DNA of 64,000 nt from positions 154,589,846 through 154,653,845 of the forward strand of contig CM077147.1 of assembly GCA_039583875.1 (NCBI GenBank), written 5' to 3'. Shown piece by piece: positions 45,556 through 57,015 of this stretch (within the stretch, counting starts at the first letter, position 1; every line of letters begins with the position of its first letter). The notes beneath the pieces are model-generated. The model did not search any database, was not told where the DNA came from, and saw nothing but the letters and a program-made list of their open reading frames with translations. The DNA comes from Platanthera guangdongensis. Lineage: Eukaryota; Streptophyta; Magnoliopsida; Asparagales; Orchidaceae. The translations under genes and the position numbers were made by a program.

Positions 45556-45850
45556 TGACTTATTGACTCTAGTGCCACTTGTCATATGACTGACAACTCT
45601 CGTTTGTTTTCCTCGTCGCTTTAACAGAACAGGTTGTCCCCTGTTGTTATTGCTGATGGGACTTCTTCTCCTGTGCGTGGTATTGGCATTGTGCGTCTCT
45701 CTTCGTCTTTGCTGCTAGAGAATACTCCCTATGTCCCTACTTTCCCGTGCAATTTACTTTCTATTCATGCTCTTTGCACTAAGTTAAATTGCACGATTAC
45801 TTTTATTAGCACCATTTGTTCTTCCTCTGATTTTGTCTCCAAGGCTACGA
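45556..45850 (+). pseudogene. Copia H protease / GAG-pre-integrase fragment
   Basis: Reads (stop)LIDSSATCHMTDNSRLFSS, then after another stop SPVVIADGTSSPVRGIGIV and PCNLLSIHALC. In the family this is WLIDSGATCHMT; Trp is now TGA and the active Gly is Ser. Pol is lost to the right at the border with element E. A non-Sirevirus copia by this motif style. Confidence 0.8.
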
Positions 45851-45887
45851 TTGCACTAAGTTAAATTGCACGGTTACTTTTACCCGA

Positions 45888-47570
45888 TGAGATTTCAAAA
45901 AGGGTCAACAAACGACTTGCAATGCATCAGGACATTATAAGGGATAAGCAAGGTGAAGTATGATCAAAACAATGGGACGCACACGGTGTCGCAACGATCA
46001 AAATGACTCGATAGTTAAACTGACACGACAAATACATTTGTTTACAAAATCTATGGGATAAAATTTGGGAGAAATGGTTTTAGGTGATACACACGTCATA
46101 ATCCAAGATAATTAACTAGAAATTCATGAATAAGTTAATTTAAACATGTCAAATCTAAGAAATATGGCTAAAATTTGGAAGAAAAGAGCAAGAGGGAGAG
46201 CAAGAACACCACTTGCCTCGGTTTCTACTCCAATCGGACTTCCAAATTACTGCACGTCACGGATTTACTCAAAAGAAGGCGGAGGGAAGCGGAATCTACA
46301 AGGATTTGGCCAAAAGAGAGGTTAGGGCCGAAAACCCTAACAAAAAACTTCCACGAAATGAGAAATACATACCACGATCGTGAATATCTCGGCGAGAGCT
46401 TTCCGGATCTATGCTCGGTTTGAGATTCCGAGCACCGTAGCTCCGACGACGGTGATCCGAAGCTTCACGAACTTAGAACCCTCGCTGTCACTCTCGCTCT
46501 CTGGTTCGGTCTAGACTTAAGGAAGAAGATGAAGTTGAATGGAGGGGGAGGGTTCTATTTATCCTTAAGTATATGAATATATATATATATATTCTTTTGT
46601 CTAAACAGGAAGGAGGAGGACTGTGGGCAATTTAAGAGCGGGCGCGTGGAAAACAAAAATAGAGGCTAAAGATGGCTCTGAATCAAAAAGTGATCAACAC
46701 AGAAGTTGTAGATCTCGTCGAGACGAACAAAAACAATGCTAACCATTTTCTATATGACTCCGTTTTGACTCTCAAAACGCCTCCCGAAGGCAGGCTGAAA
46801 CAGATTTCTCAGGATGAACTTCGTATTTCTCGAGAGCACATAGGATTTCTCGAGAAGGGGATGAGAATTCTCGAGAACAAACTTAGAGTTCTCGAGAACT
46901 ACTTCAGGATTTCCCGGGAGGGTTTTGAATTCTCGAGTACAAGTTTCAGGGCTTAACGGGAAGGGCTGCAGACCTCTCGAGAAGAACTAACGACTACTGA
47001 GAACTAAATTGAATGAACAGTGGTTTTTTGTCCTCATTAATAGTGGAATTTGCAAATATACCCTTGATCAAACTTTAGAGATGAAGAGTTCTTTTCATTT
47101 TTGAATAGTGTTTTAATATTATTATAATCATATTTATATTTTTGAACATGAAAATACGAGTTCAAAATGGAGACCCAAACGCGCGCCGAATTAAACAAAA
47201 TTCGTATCGTAGACGAACACTGACGCTACGAATCAAACGGCGAAGACGAAACCAAAATCCGACGTACAAATCTCGAGTTATAAATTCCTAAACTTTACGA
47301 CAAACGTAAATAATACAAACACGCGCCGAGACTCCAAAAATGTTCGGTTCGCGACGAAACTTGACGAGCAAGTCAGAAAAAATTCATTTTTACTTCGTAA
47401 CGTAGTATTCTCCAAATTTGGCGAAATTTCCAAGATTTGGTCAGCTCGACCCAACAAACGTCAATACGCACTAACGACAATGTGTCGACATCTCACGCTA
47501 ATGTAACGCCATGACGTCATAATGGCGTCACTACGAGGATTAAAAATTAACAAAAAACTGGGGCGTTACA
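45888..47570 (-). mobile_element. 3' LTR of element E
   Basis: Starts on minus with TGTAACGCCCC (at 47570). Holds a TTCTCGAGAA array (46825-46985) upstream of a GATAAATAG TATA-like box (about 46552-46560) and an (AT)n run near 46570. The other end is taken at TGAGATTTC near 45888 and is uncertain. Confidence 0.75.
46825..46985 (-). repeat. TTCTCGAGAA palindrome array, element E LTR
   Basis: Six CTCGAG cores within about 150 bases (TTTCTCGAGAAG, ATTCTCGAGAAC, GTTCTCGAGAAC and others), plus one TTCCCGGGAG variant. Confidence 0.9.
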
Positions 47571-47587
47571 GTCACCCCTCCAAAAAA
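47571..47587 (-). other. Polypurine tract, element E
   Basis: On minus TTTTTTGGAGGGGTGAC before TGTAACG, preceded by the AGGACGAAACTA block common in chromoviruses. Confidence 0.85.
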
Positions 47588-47699
47588 TAGTTTCGTCCTA
47601 AAATTTGGAACACGAAATAAAACAAGTGGGCAAAGGGAGAGACATGATAGAGGAATTCATTAAACAATAATACTAATCAGGGAAGGCTAGGAGAACAGC

Positions 47700-49359
47700 T
47701 GAGGATGAGATTCTCTCATTGCGGATTCCAATTCCCAAGTTAAACCTCTAGCGTCCTCATTGAGCCAGAGAACCTTAACCATCAGAATTATCTTCTTTCT
47801 TAGCACACAATCTTGCGTCTCCAGAATACGGATAGTCTCTTTGACATACATGAGATTAAGCTACAACTGGGGCACTGAGTTAAGGACATGTCGATCATTA
47901 CAAAAACACTTCGGTAACTGGCTGACGTGAAACACATCGTGAACACCAGGGAAAGATTCAGGCAAACCTAATCTGTAAGCAGACACCCAGATGCGCTCCA
48001 CAACTTGGAAAGGTCCCACATACTTGGGATCCAACTTGTGGTTCCTTCCAAATCTCTTAACACCTGGCATCGGAGAGACCTTCAGAAATACCATGTCCCC
48101 AACTGCAAATTCTAGATCAACTCTACACTAATTTGCATACTTCTCGTATCACTCCTGAGTAAACCTCAGTTTTCACGAATATGTATCATTGAAATGCTCA
48201 TATCCTCAAGCGCTTCCAGGCCGAGAAAAATCTTCTCACCAACTTCTGCCCAAAACAGGGGAGTTCGACAACGCCTCCCATATAAAGCTTCAAAGGGCGC
48301 CATCTGCAAACTCTCCTGATAGCTGTTATTGTACGCGAACTCCATCAGTCTGAGGCATTTAACCCAAGCCCCACCATGGTCCATAATATAGCATCTAATC
48401 ATATCCTCCAAGATCTAATTCACTTTCTCTGTCTGACCATTTGTCTGAGGATGATCGACAATAGAATACCTAAGGTCAGTACCTAGAGCACCTTGCAAGC
48501 TTTGCCAGAAACGAGACATTAACCTGGAATCTCTATCTGACACGATACTCGTAGGCACACCATGCAAACTGATGACTTCGTCCAGATAAAGCTCAGCTAT
48601 CTTTTTCATAGAATAATCAATTTTGAAAGTCACAAAGTGGGCACACTTGGTTAGTCTGTCCACGATAACCCACACTGCATCAAGCCCTCGGGGAGATCTT
48701 GGCACACCGGTTTTGAAATCCATGGATAAACTCTCTCATTTCCAACTCGGTATGTCTAAAGGCGTTAACTTACCACCCGACCTTCTATGATCAGCTTTGA
48801 CACGCTGCCAGGTATAACATTCAGATACAAATCTTGCGATGTTGTTCTTCATACCTGACCACCAAACAAACAACTTCAAATCTCTATACATCTTCGTAGA
48901 ACCGGGATGATAAGCAACACTTGAATCATGCGCTTCACTACATATTCTCACCCGAATGTTCTCAATAGAGGGAATACAATATATGTTGTGGTACTTTAGG
49001 GTACCGACGTGATCAATTAAAAAGTCAGGTAATTCCTCTTTCTCAGTCCAACTGCGGAGGTGTTGCAAGTCGGGATCATTCTTCTGATGTAGCCTAGTGA
49101 GAGTAATCCACAAAGTCTCTACCACCTCTAAGCTACTTGGCGAAGGGCTACTCCCAACGGTTATGTCCATTAACAAGAACTCTTCTACTAAGGATTGAAC
49201 AGTAAGGTTAAAGACATATGTGGGCTTTCGGCTCAAAGCATCCGCCACAACATTAACCTTGCTGGGATGATAAAGGATATCAACTTCATATTCCGCAACG
49301 TATTCTAACCATCTACGCTGGAGTAAGTTCAACTCCTTCTGAGTGAAGATATATTTCAA
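47700..49359 (-). pseudogene. Element E RNase H end, integrase and C-terminal tail
   Basis: 49359-48736: RNase H end ([27 protein letters not shown]) and integrase zinc region, with [13 protein letters not shown] and [12 protein letters not shown] (Trp where Cys is usual). 48723-48415: [12 protein letters not shown], second Asp in IVSDRDSRL, Glu in QTNGQTEKVN. 48411-48166: FAYNNSYQESLQMAPFEALYGRRCRTP. 48094-47861: VFLKVSPM, LDPKYVGPFQVVERI, VFHVSQLPKC. A chromodomain-like end (MVKVLWLNEDARGLTWELE) follows to about 47700 in another frame. Several breaks. Confidence 0.87.
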
Positions 49360-49504
49360 ACTTTTGTGCTCCGTGTAGATTTTTCATGACACTCCATACA
49401 GAAGATGCCTCGACAACTTAAGGCATAAATGACGCCAACAAATTCCAAGTCGTGCGTAGGATAATTCCTTTCATGGACCTTCAGTTATCTCGATCCATAT
49501 GCAA

Positions 49505-50103
49505 TCACTTTATCGTCCTGCAACAACACGCAACCAAGTCCGCGTCCATATAAACAACATACTCTACTCCTTCCATCGGTAATTCCAAAACTGGAGCAGG
49601 ACACAGTCTTCTCTTGAGCTCTTGAAAAGCTTCCTCACAGGCATCACTCCAAACAGAAGCTGCGCTCTTTTGTATAAGCCTGGTCAACGACACAAAAAGC
49701 ATGAAGAATCCTTTCACAAATCTTCTATAGTAACCTACCAACCCTAAGAAGCTCCTTATCTCCTTATACAATGTAGGTCTCTTCAAATCCAAGACTGCGG
49801 CTATCTTGACGGGATCCACTGAGATACCATCCTTACTTACAATGTATCCTAGGAATGACACCTGAGGCAATCAGAACTCGCACTTGCTAAGCTTCGCATA
49901 CAACTTGTGCCCCCTCAGAGTAGCCAAAACCAACAGCAAATGCAAGGCATGCTCTTCTGTATTTCTGGAATGTACCAGGACATCGTCAATGAATACAACC
50001 ACAAACGTATCCGGAAAGTCCTTGAACACCCTGTTCATTATGTCCATAAAAGCTGACAGTGCGTTCGTTAATCCAAATGACATTACCTGAAGTTCAAAGT
50101 GAA
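49505..50103 (-). pseudogene. Element E reverse transcriptase (C-terminal half)
   Basis: Starts at the junction with [15 protein letters not shown], catalytic [18 protein letters not shown], a TGA where Trp is usual (49871), then [36 protein letters not shown] and the RNase H start. The palm N-terminus and fingers are missing. Confidence 0.88.
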
Positions 50104-51670
50104 CATTTATACGTCGGCAAGTGCACAGGTCGCTGTCAAATAATAATTTTGTGAATCGCTTCCCCGAATATCGATCTTGAGGGAATGCAGGTTGGGTATC
50201 GTGATAACATCGAAGAAAGATCGTTACTAAGAGTTAAATGAAACAACAAAGGAGGTTGGTTTTCGATTCCTAATGCTAACAAAAAAAGAGAACTAATGCG
50301 GGTCGTAAGCACCGCTTCGCTTGGTGGATGGAACTAGTGCAGTCCGCTATGCCGTGTTTCGTGAGGCGAATGGATGTAGAGCAAGCGGATGGAATGAACA
50401 CATGTGCGGAGAGTGAGGGTCGCAATCACCTCTTCAACTACCAACACTAGCCTTTGCTAGAGTGGTCCTAGTGCGTGAGTGGAGTGGATGTGAATGGAGT
50501 CGAGTGCATCACAGCTAACAAGAAGATATAACTATCCCAAGCAAACTTCATTCATATACAAATAAAAGTAAGTTCAGGTTCATTACAAACTTAAGGATAT
50601 ACTTCACTATGAGACGAGGTAGAATAAATTGATAGGGGGAAAGCCTAGCCTTGGTTCTTGGCCGGAATGGTGGGTTGTCAGTCCACTTCTTGGCTCAGAC
50701 CGTTGGTTGCGTCCGGAGGTAAATGAGTTTTTCATCCACTTATCTTCCTCCATCTTCTTCCCTTTCCTTCAATCTTTTCTCCCTCTTTGCCCAAATGAGT
50801 AGTACCGAAAGATCTCTGTTGCACACTGCTGGTGGTCGGAAACTCTCCGAAGGGTTGACGATTACTTCAGATCATCAGAGAAAGCTTCCGGGAGGGTGGA
50901 GATGAGTGGAGGACCTCTGGGGGTGAAAATGGCGCTTCGCGCGCAGTAGCGGGGTGGAAAATGAAAAGCGTTGCCCTAATTCGCGGAGCATGAGTTTAAA
51001 TACGGCAGCAGAAAAACAAAGCGCACGATCAGTGGCGCACAACTAGAGGTCGTGCGCACTGGATCCCATGATCGTGTGATTAACAATGGCAAAACTCCAG
51101 AAAATGGAATAAACGAGCGCAAGCTGTGGCGCACGACTAGATGTCGTGCGGACTATGTCCAATGATCGTGCGATTGCCCCAGACAGAACTTGGAAAAATG
51201 GAGAATAGTGTGCACGATCAGTGGCTCACAACTAGTGGTCCTACATTATAGATCCAATGATCGTGCGTGGTATTCCTGTAACGTTTGGGGTTCGATGAAC
51301 TGACCATGCACGGCCAGCGGTCGTGCGCTAAGGATTCCACTGACTATGTGCATGTAAAAATGCACGATTAGTGGCCCTTAGGCGAAAAACATTCCCAAAC
51401 AATCCCGAAACAGACACACGACCTTTGTACCTGCAGCAAAAACAGAAAAGCCACCGAAATGGGCATTCCACATTCTCCAGACACAGAAAAACACCAAGTA
51501 GGACAAAAGTATAATAACTATGGAATCACACTGAAAACGGGCCAAAAGTGCACTTAACATGCAATGGTCATAATAACAAATATGAACAATTATAGCTCTA
51601 AAATGTAGTGCATCAACGAGAAACCTAGCCCAGATGAGTCCAAAAATATGTATATAACTTGGACTCATCA
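50100..51670 (-). mobile_element. 3' LTR of Athila/Tat-type element J
   Basis: 1,571 bp; on minus TGATGAGTCC...AAATGTTCA. The minus-strand start and the purine-rich block before it resemble those of the first Athila element (5337-5380). An array of GCACGATC/GTCGTGCGC words lies at 51005-51370; a TATTTAAA box on minus lies just downstream at about 50994-51001. Confidence 0.7.
51005..51370 (-). repeat. GCACGATC / GATCGTGCG word array, element J LTR
   Basis: Three to four units of about 100 bases with GCGCACGATCAGTGGC, ACAACTAGAGGTCGTGCG and CCAATGATCGTGCG. GCACGAT and ATCGTGC can pair. Confidence 0.85.
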
Positions 51671-51819
51671 CACCCCCAGGCCTAAACATTTGCTCGTCTA
51701 GAGCAAATCATCACTCTGTGGACTAGAAAATAGTTAGTTGGCTTAGTCATTTCCAAATACAGTATTTAGAGAAATCAAATATATCATGGGCATAGAAAAT
51801 AGAATAGATAAACTGTTGA
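51671..51819 (-). other. Polypurine tract and 3' internal end of element J
   Basis: On minus AAATGTTTAGGCCTGGGGGTG directly before the LTR. The rest is AT-rich and non-coding, and is cut by element F at 51820. Confidence 0.65.
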
Positions 51820-51934
51820 TGCATGAAAATGGAGGAAGAGAGGAGGAAGGGAGTCACGGACACCAACAGTTAACAGAGGAGTGTTTGGTATCACAAGCTA
51901 AGCGAAGAAGGTTGGGGTGATAGCGGAGAGGTTT

Positions 51935-52085
51935 GCTGAGAGCAGCAGAGAAGGCTGATGATCAGCAGAGAAGGCTGATGATCAGCGGAGAAGGTTGATG
52001 ATCAGCAGAGGAGGTTGATGACTAGCAGAGGAGGTTGATGATCAGCAGAGGATGTTGATGATCAGTAGAGGAGGTTGATCAAGAG
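51935..52085. repeat. Tandem 19-21-bp repeat, element F LTR
   Basis: About seven units of AGAAGGCTGATGATCAGC with the palindromic core CTGATGATCAG. Also present at 61025-61170 in the other LTR. Confidence 0.9.
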
Positions 52086-52639
52086 CTGTCGAGTAGGCGG
52101 TTACTTTGACAGTTGTTCTTGCAGATTGATGCCGAGGGAGTTGAGCTGAACTAAAGAGAGGGGGCCGCTAGCAACGGCAACAACAAACTTCGCCCACCAC
52201 GGCTTAAATGCCACTCTTGTGACGGGCTTTTCCTTTAATCAAGAAATAAAATTACAGCCTACTATTGCACCTTTACATGAGAAAGCAATAAAGGGTACAA
52301 AGAGGGAAGCTGGCGACTAAGGAAGAAGTTGCCAGAGGCTAAGTAAAAGAGGCTGCAAGCAGACTGCAGAACTTGATCAGCTTGCTGGCAGCGGCGGCGG
52401 ATTGCGAAACTAAGTCTACAGGTCTTGATGATCAGCTGTGGAGGACTGGAAAACTGAGTCTGCAGGCCTTGATCATCAGCTGTGGAGGACTGGAAAACTG
52501 AGTCCGCAAGCCTTGATGATTAACAATTTTCCTCCTGCCCATCATGCCAAATGAGAGGTATTAGGAGCTATTTATAGGATCGGGGAAGATCTTCTTGAAG
52601 CAGGGCCCAGTGACATCATCATGGAGGCTTGAGCGGACT

Positions 52640-53060
52640 CGGCGAGCAGAGGGGGGCGGCCTGAGGAGCAGGTCGACTGTTGGTGGCAGAGGCAAGTAGA
52701 GGAAGGCGGCATGAGGAGCAGGCCGCCTCTGGGCAGGTAGAGGAGGCGGCCTGAGGAGCAGGCCACCCCCTTGGTGGGCAGAGGAGGCGGCCTGAGGAGC
52801 AGGCTGCCCCCTTGGCAGGAAGGGGAGGCGGCCTGAGGAGAAGGCTGCCCCTTTGGTGTGTGGCGGCCTGAGGAGCTGGCCTCCCTCTTAGTGTGGCAGC
52901 CTGAGGAGCAGGCCGCCTGCTTGTTGTAGCAGCCTGAGGCGCAGGCCGCCCCCTTGGTGTGGCAGCCTGAGGAGCAGGCCGCCCGCTTGGTGTGGCGACC
53001 TGAGGAGTAGGCTGCCTACTGGTTGGCGACCTGAGGAGCAGGCCGCCCCTGTAGGGGAGG
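52640..53060 (-). repeat. GGCGGCCTGAGGAGCAGGCCGCC array, element F LTR
   Basis: About ten units of 35-45 bases. Each has GGCGGCCTGAGGAGCAGG followed by CCGCC: arms GGCGGCCTG and CAGGCCGCC. Lies upstream of the TATA box in the transcript sense. Confidence 0.9.
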
Positions 53061-53747
53061 AATCCCTCTAATGGCGAGCCGGAGAGTGAGTTCGCCGAGC
53101 CCGCGATGGTTGAGTTAGTCTGTAGGGTTGACGCCAGTTTGGTGACCTGACGGATTGAAGGAATAGATCTCGCAGATCGCCCCCTGTTGCTTTAAATTGC
53201 CTCATACAAGAATGTTGTGCGGTTAGCAGGCCTAACCACGCGGCCTGCGAGGGTGAGCTATGGGAACAGCCTGCCGTCCTGCAGGGCACGCGGTAGCTAT
53301 ACGACCTAGGTGGTTAGACTGCTGAGACCGCCCAAGCCGTGCGGCGGTGAATAAAGAAATCTGCCCGCCTACACTTTTCGCGAACTCCAGGGAGAACCTG
53401 GAGCAGGCCGCGACTAGTGAGCTGGCTACCTTGGGAAGGATCGCTGATTTCTGGGTGCAACATAATCCCTGCACTTTTTTAAGTTCCGAAGGGAACTTCA
53501 AAAAAGTAGGAGACCCACGAAAATCACGATCCACCCCAAATAAAGAGGAGAGGGTAAGGAGAGATAGAACCTGAAGTCTCTCTTTAGGAGTTTGCAAATG
53601 TCTATCCTTTTCCTGCAAAGGAAAAGTTAGTGCAGGCGAATATGGAGGGTACATCTCGAGTGTACCTGAGTTTACCTTAGCAAAATGAAGAAGACGTGTC
53701 TTCTATCGAGTTCTGCAAAACAAAGGTGAGAGGAAAGCATAGGAGAA

Positions 53748-54133
53748 TAATGACTTGCAAGTACCTGACGGAGGCTTGCAAGCACCTGTTATCCTCTGCA
53801 AAAAGGAAGAGTAAGCGGTATACAAGAAAGAAGAATGACTTGCGTACCTGAAAAGGACTTGCAAGCCTCTGCTAATCTCTCCAAAGGAGAGGTTATATAC
53901 AGATACAATATATAAAAGAGCTGCAAGTACCTGGAGGGGACTTGCAAATACTTGTCATTCACTACAAAGAGAAGATTGAGCATCAAATATAATATATAAG
54001 GGTAAGCAGCAAGTACCTGAGGGGGACTTACAAATACCTGCCTAATTACTGCGAAGAAAAAAGTGAGCAGCAGATATAGTATACAAAAAGAAGTTGCAAG
54101 TACCTTGAAGAGGACTTGCAAGCTTCTGCTAAT
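53748..54133. repeat. Tandem repeat of about 95 bp, element F
   Basis: Four imperfect units, each with TTGCAAGTACCT, GGACTTGCAA and an AT-rich TATA(A/G)TATA part. The arms TTGCAAGT and ACTTGCAA can pair. Confidence 0.8.
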
Positions 54134-55017
54134 TGAAAGATAATAGTTACCAACCTTAATCACCTAGAGGGGGGTGAATAGGTGAGTTGTGCGTCTTTTT
54201 GCGGAATAAAAAAATCTCAACCAAAGCACAGAACTATCTACCAAACAAGCAAATACAGACGAGGCAAGATTTATAGTGGTTCCCCAACTTTGGGTACATC
54301 CACTTTCCCTCACCGATCTAGCAATATACTAGACTCGGCTACTCCACTATCTCGGATTGGAAAACAATCCTACCCTCGGAACAAGGTTCCTACAAACTCG
54401 ATCCACAAACGGATCTACACTCGGAAGACCAAACTTCCTACAATCTCGGAGTTGAACACTCCTACACTCGGAGAAATATTCTCCTACAAGAATGAAATAC
54501 AGCAGTAAAGAAATACAAACAGTGAATTATCTGGTTCAGATCTGTAACAGAAAATCAGAAAATCCTTCTTCTAGGCGTGCAGCTTTATCAGAATATTGAA
54601 GAAGAATTTCGGCAAGATCAGATCTGAAACTTCTAGACTTTACACGATCGAAAGAGTAGATGAATTGTTGAGCGGAGATCTCGATCTGTAGAGTCTTCTT
54701 AGTCTGAATCCTCTGAAAAGAAGAAACCCTAGCCGGTCGGAATTTAGCGATGGCAGCGGCGACGAGTTTCCGGTTCTTGCAGAGAGAGAGAGGAGACAGC
54801 ATTCTTTTTGGAAAGAGACAGCTGCAAAACTTAGAATAATTTTCTTTTTTGAAAACTTAGGGTTTGTCGGTTTGACACGACATTTATAGGAGACAAGAAC
54901 ATTAGACTTAAATGATTCATAAAGAGAAAGACACGTGGACCAATCACGCCAGAGTTTAAGAATAAGACCGTTAGGTCTGGACTTCAGGAATTTCTGAAAA
55001 TAGTCAAAGTAAGATAC

Positions 55018-55815
55018 TCGAGTCAAACAGAACTACTCGAGTATATGCAGCATTACTCGAGTAGGTAGAAGGGACTACTCGAGTACATGAGAAAAAGTAC
55101 TCGGGAGATAAAGAAATCATTACTCGAGTACATGGAGTCAACTACTCGATTAAATAAGAATGAGAGGGACTCAGTTACTCGAGTAACAAAAATGACTTAC
55201 TCGAGTACGTAAGTACTTACACGAGAGGTGGAGTATATTACTCGAGTTTAAGAAGTACTACTCGAGTATATAAAAATGAATTACTCAAGTATATCAGAAA
55301 CTTACTCGAGACAAACACTTGGAAAAATTCTAGAGCAGGAAAAATTGAACTACTCGAGTATGTAATATGGACTACTCGAGACAGAATGATCTACTCGAGT
55401 ATATAACATGAACTACTCGAGTAAACCACTTAGTGAAATTTTTCTGAATAGAATTCTGGATTACATGAGTAAAAGCATTTGACTACTTGAGTAGTAGATG
55501 AACTACTCGAGTATATGAGTTAGACTACTCGAGTAACTTGAAACTACACGAGAGTCAGAAAACCATTAGCTCGAGATAGAAGATAGAACTACTCGAGTAT
55601 ATATAATACTACTCGAGTATTTCACTTAGACAAATTTGAGAAGAGAGAATCTAGAAACTCGAGAGATAAGAGGAAATTACTCGAGTATACAAGATGAATT
55701 ACTCGAGAACCATAATTGGACTACTCGAGTACATCTTAACTACTCAAGTAAGTGAATTAATACTCGAGTATAGACTCAGTAACTTACTCGAGTAAATGAG
55801 AAGGTACTCAAGTAC
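55018..55815 (-). repeat. TACTCGAGTA palindrome array, copia G LTR
   Basis: 25 exact CTCGAG cores by my count, most as TACTCGAGTA, every 20-40 bases, plus variants such as TACTCAAGTA and TACTTGAGTA. The spacing DNA is AT-rich and not repeated. Confidence 0.95.
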
Positions 55816-55888
55816 TTTACTTAGGAAAAAAATTTCTGACAGATTTTCTTCTTCTAAGGGAAATCAGCATCAAGTCTTTTCTCATAGT

Positions 55889-55893
55889 CCTAG
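55889..55893. repeat. Target-site duplication CCTAG of insertion K, left
   Basis: Identical to 57791-57795. Confidence 0.85.
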
Positions 55894-55944
55894 TGTTGAA
55901 TTCTGTGAAGTGAAAGTGGGTGAATGGAAGGCTTGGGAAACCTA

Positions 55945-56945
55945 TCCGCGCGGACTACGCGGACTGGATTGGCGGACTGCTAGGTCGGCAGGGATGTTGC
56001 AGGCGGTTTGCTCTGTGGCGGCCTGGGCGGTCTGTTCGCGCGGACTGCGCGGACAGCAGCGGCGGTCTGATAGGCCAGTGTATGCTCAGCAGGCGGTTTA
56101 CTCCCAGGAAGTAACCGGGCGGATAGGAATGTTATCCGCGGAGTCCGGCTTGAAGCAGACTGAAGAACTGGAGCTCGGCAGACCGGTTTGGCAGATGTCT
56201 TGGTCTTGCTCTAGTGAAGCGGCAAGTGGAAGCCGCGGAGACCGCCGCTCAGCGCGGACAGGAACTGGAGGTCGCCCGGTATGGCGGGCTAGATCCAGTG
56301 TCCGCTAGTAAGTGCGGACTGGCCCTTGCGGCCAGTGGGCTGGACTTGGTGGGAATTGAACCAAGTCCAGGATGGCCCAGTCCGGGGAGATCGCGCAGTG
56401 GAGCGCGGGCTGGTTTCTCAGTCAGCCAAGCGTAGTAGAAGTGCAGTTGCCTTGTTTGCTAGCTTGGGGAAATGCGGACTGGAGAATTGCTTGTGCAGGA
56501 GCGTGCGGACTGGAGCCGGAGTCCGCTGAGTCCGGTTGAGCCTTGTGATGAGGTTATGGACTCAGGGAAGCGGACTGGAGTTCGCTGTATACACGGACTG
56601 GGGTCTGCTGTTAGCGGACTGGATTGGCGTGTCCGCTAAGTCCGGAGGTGCCTTGGAGTTGAGGTAATGGACTTGGGATATGCGGACGATAGCCGGGTAT
56701 CCGCTGAGTCCGGCAGGTGCCTTGATGGCGCGGTTGCGGGCTCGGGTTTTGCGGGCTGATGCCTTGTCCGCAGAATGGCGGATACGGCTGTTGTGGAGTC
56801 CGGCTGTGGTGGTCCTGGCTTGGTCTCTGGCGGCAAGGCGGACTGGATATTGGAGTCCGGCCTTGGAGAAGCTGGGGTAGACTGGCTATCTGCACAGGGC
56901 GGCGAACTGGCATGTGTGTCCGCGGGCTGGCGGACACATAAGTTC
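55945..56945 (+). repeat. GCGGACTGG / GTCCGC word array, insertion K
   Basis: Dozens of GCGGACT and GTCCGCT/AGTCCG words, pairing as GCGGACTGGAGTCCGC. GC-rich. It ends just before the TATA box. Long frames here on both strands come from base composition. Confidence 0.88.
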
Positions 56946-57007
56946 TTGCTGCGGGATGTGGCGTTGATCCTATCGACTAGGGCGGTGACCATACTCATCG
57001 TCGTGCC

Positions 57008-57015
57008 TATAAATA
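57008..57015 (+). promoter_or_regulatory. TATA box, insertion K
   Basis: CCTATAAATAGGACC context, downstream of the array. Confidence 0.65.

Larger units (their letters stand above)
45888..50099 (-). mobile_element. Chromovirus-type gypsy element E, 5' truncated
   Basis: Minus strand: RT at 50083 through integrase and 3' end at 47700, polypurine tract, 3' LTR 45888-47570. The 5' LTR, gag, protease and RT start are missing at the border with element J (about 50099). Left end of the LTR is approximate. Confidence 0.82.
51820..54133 (-). mobile_element. 3' LTR region of Tat/Retand-like element F
   Basis: Starts TGCATGAAAATGG and is collinear with 60908-61446 for at least 530 bases. The 5 bases before it are GTTGA, the expected target-site copy. 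TATAAATAG on minus at 52568-52576. The right limit is set by the insertion of copia G at 54134 and may include some internal sequence. Confidence 0.75.

Noticed and set aside
55018..55815. Regularly spaced short repeat as a CRISPR array
   Set aside because: The unit is a 10-base palindrome with uneven spacing in a plant LTR; no cas genes and no spacer-length regularity.
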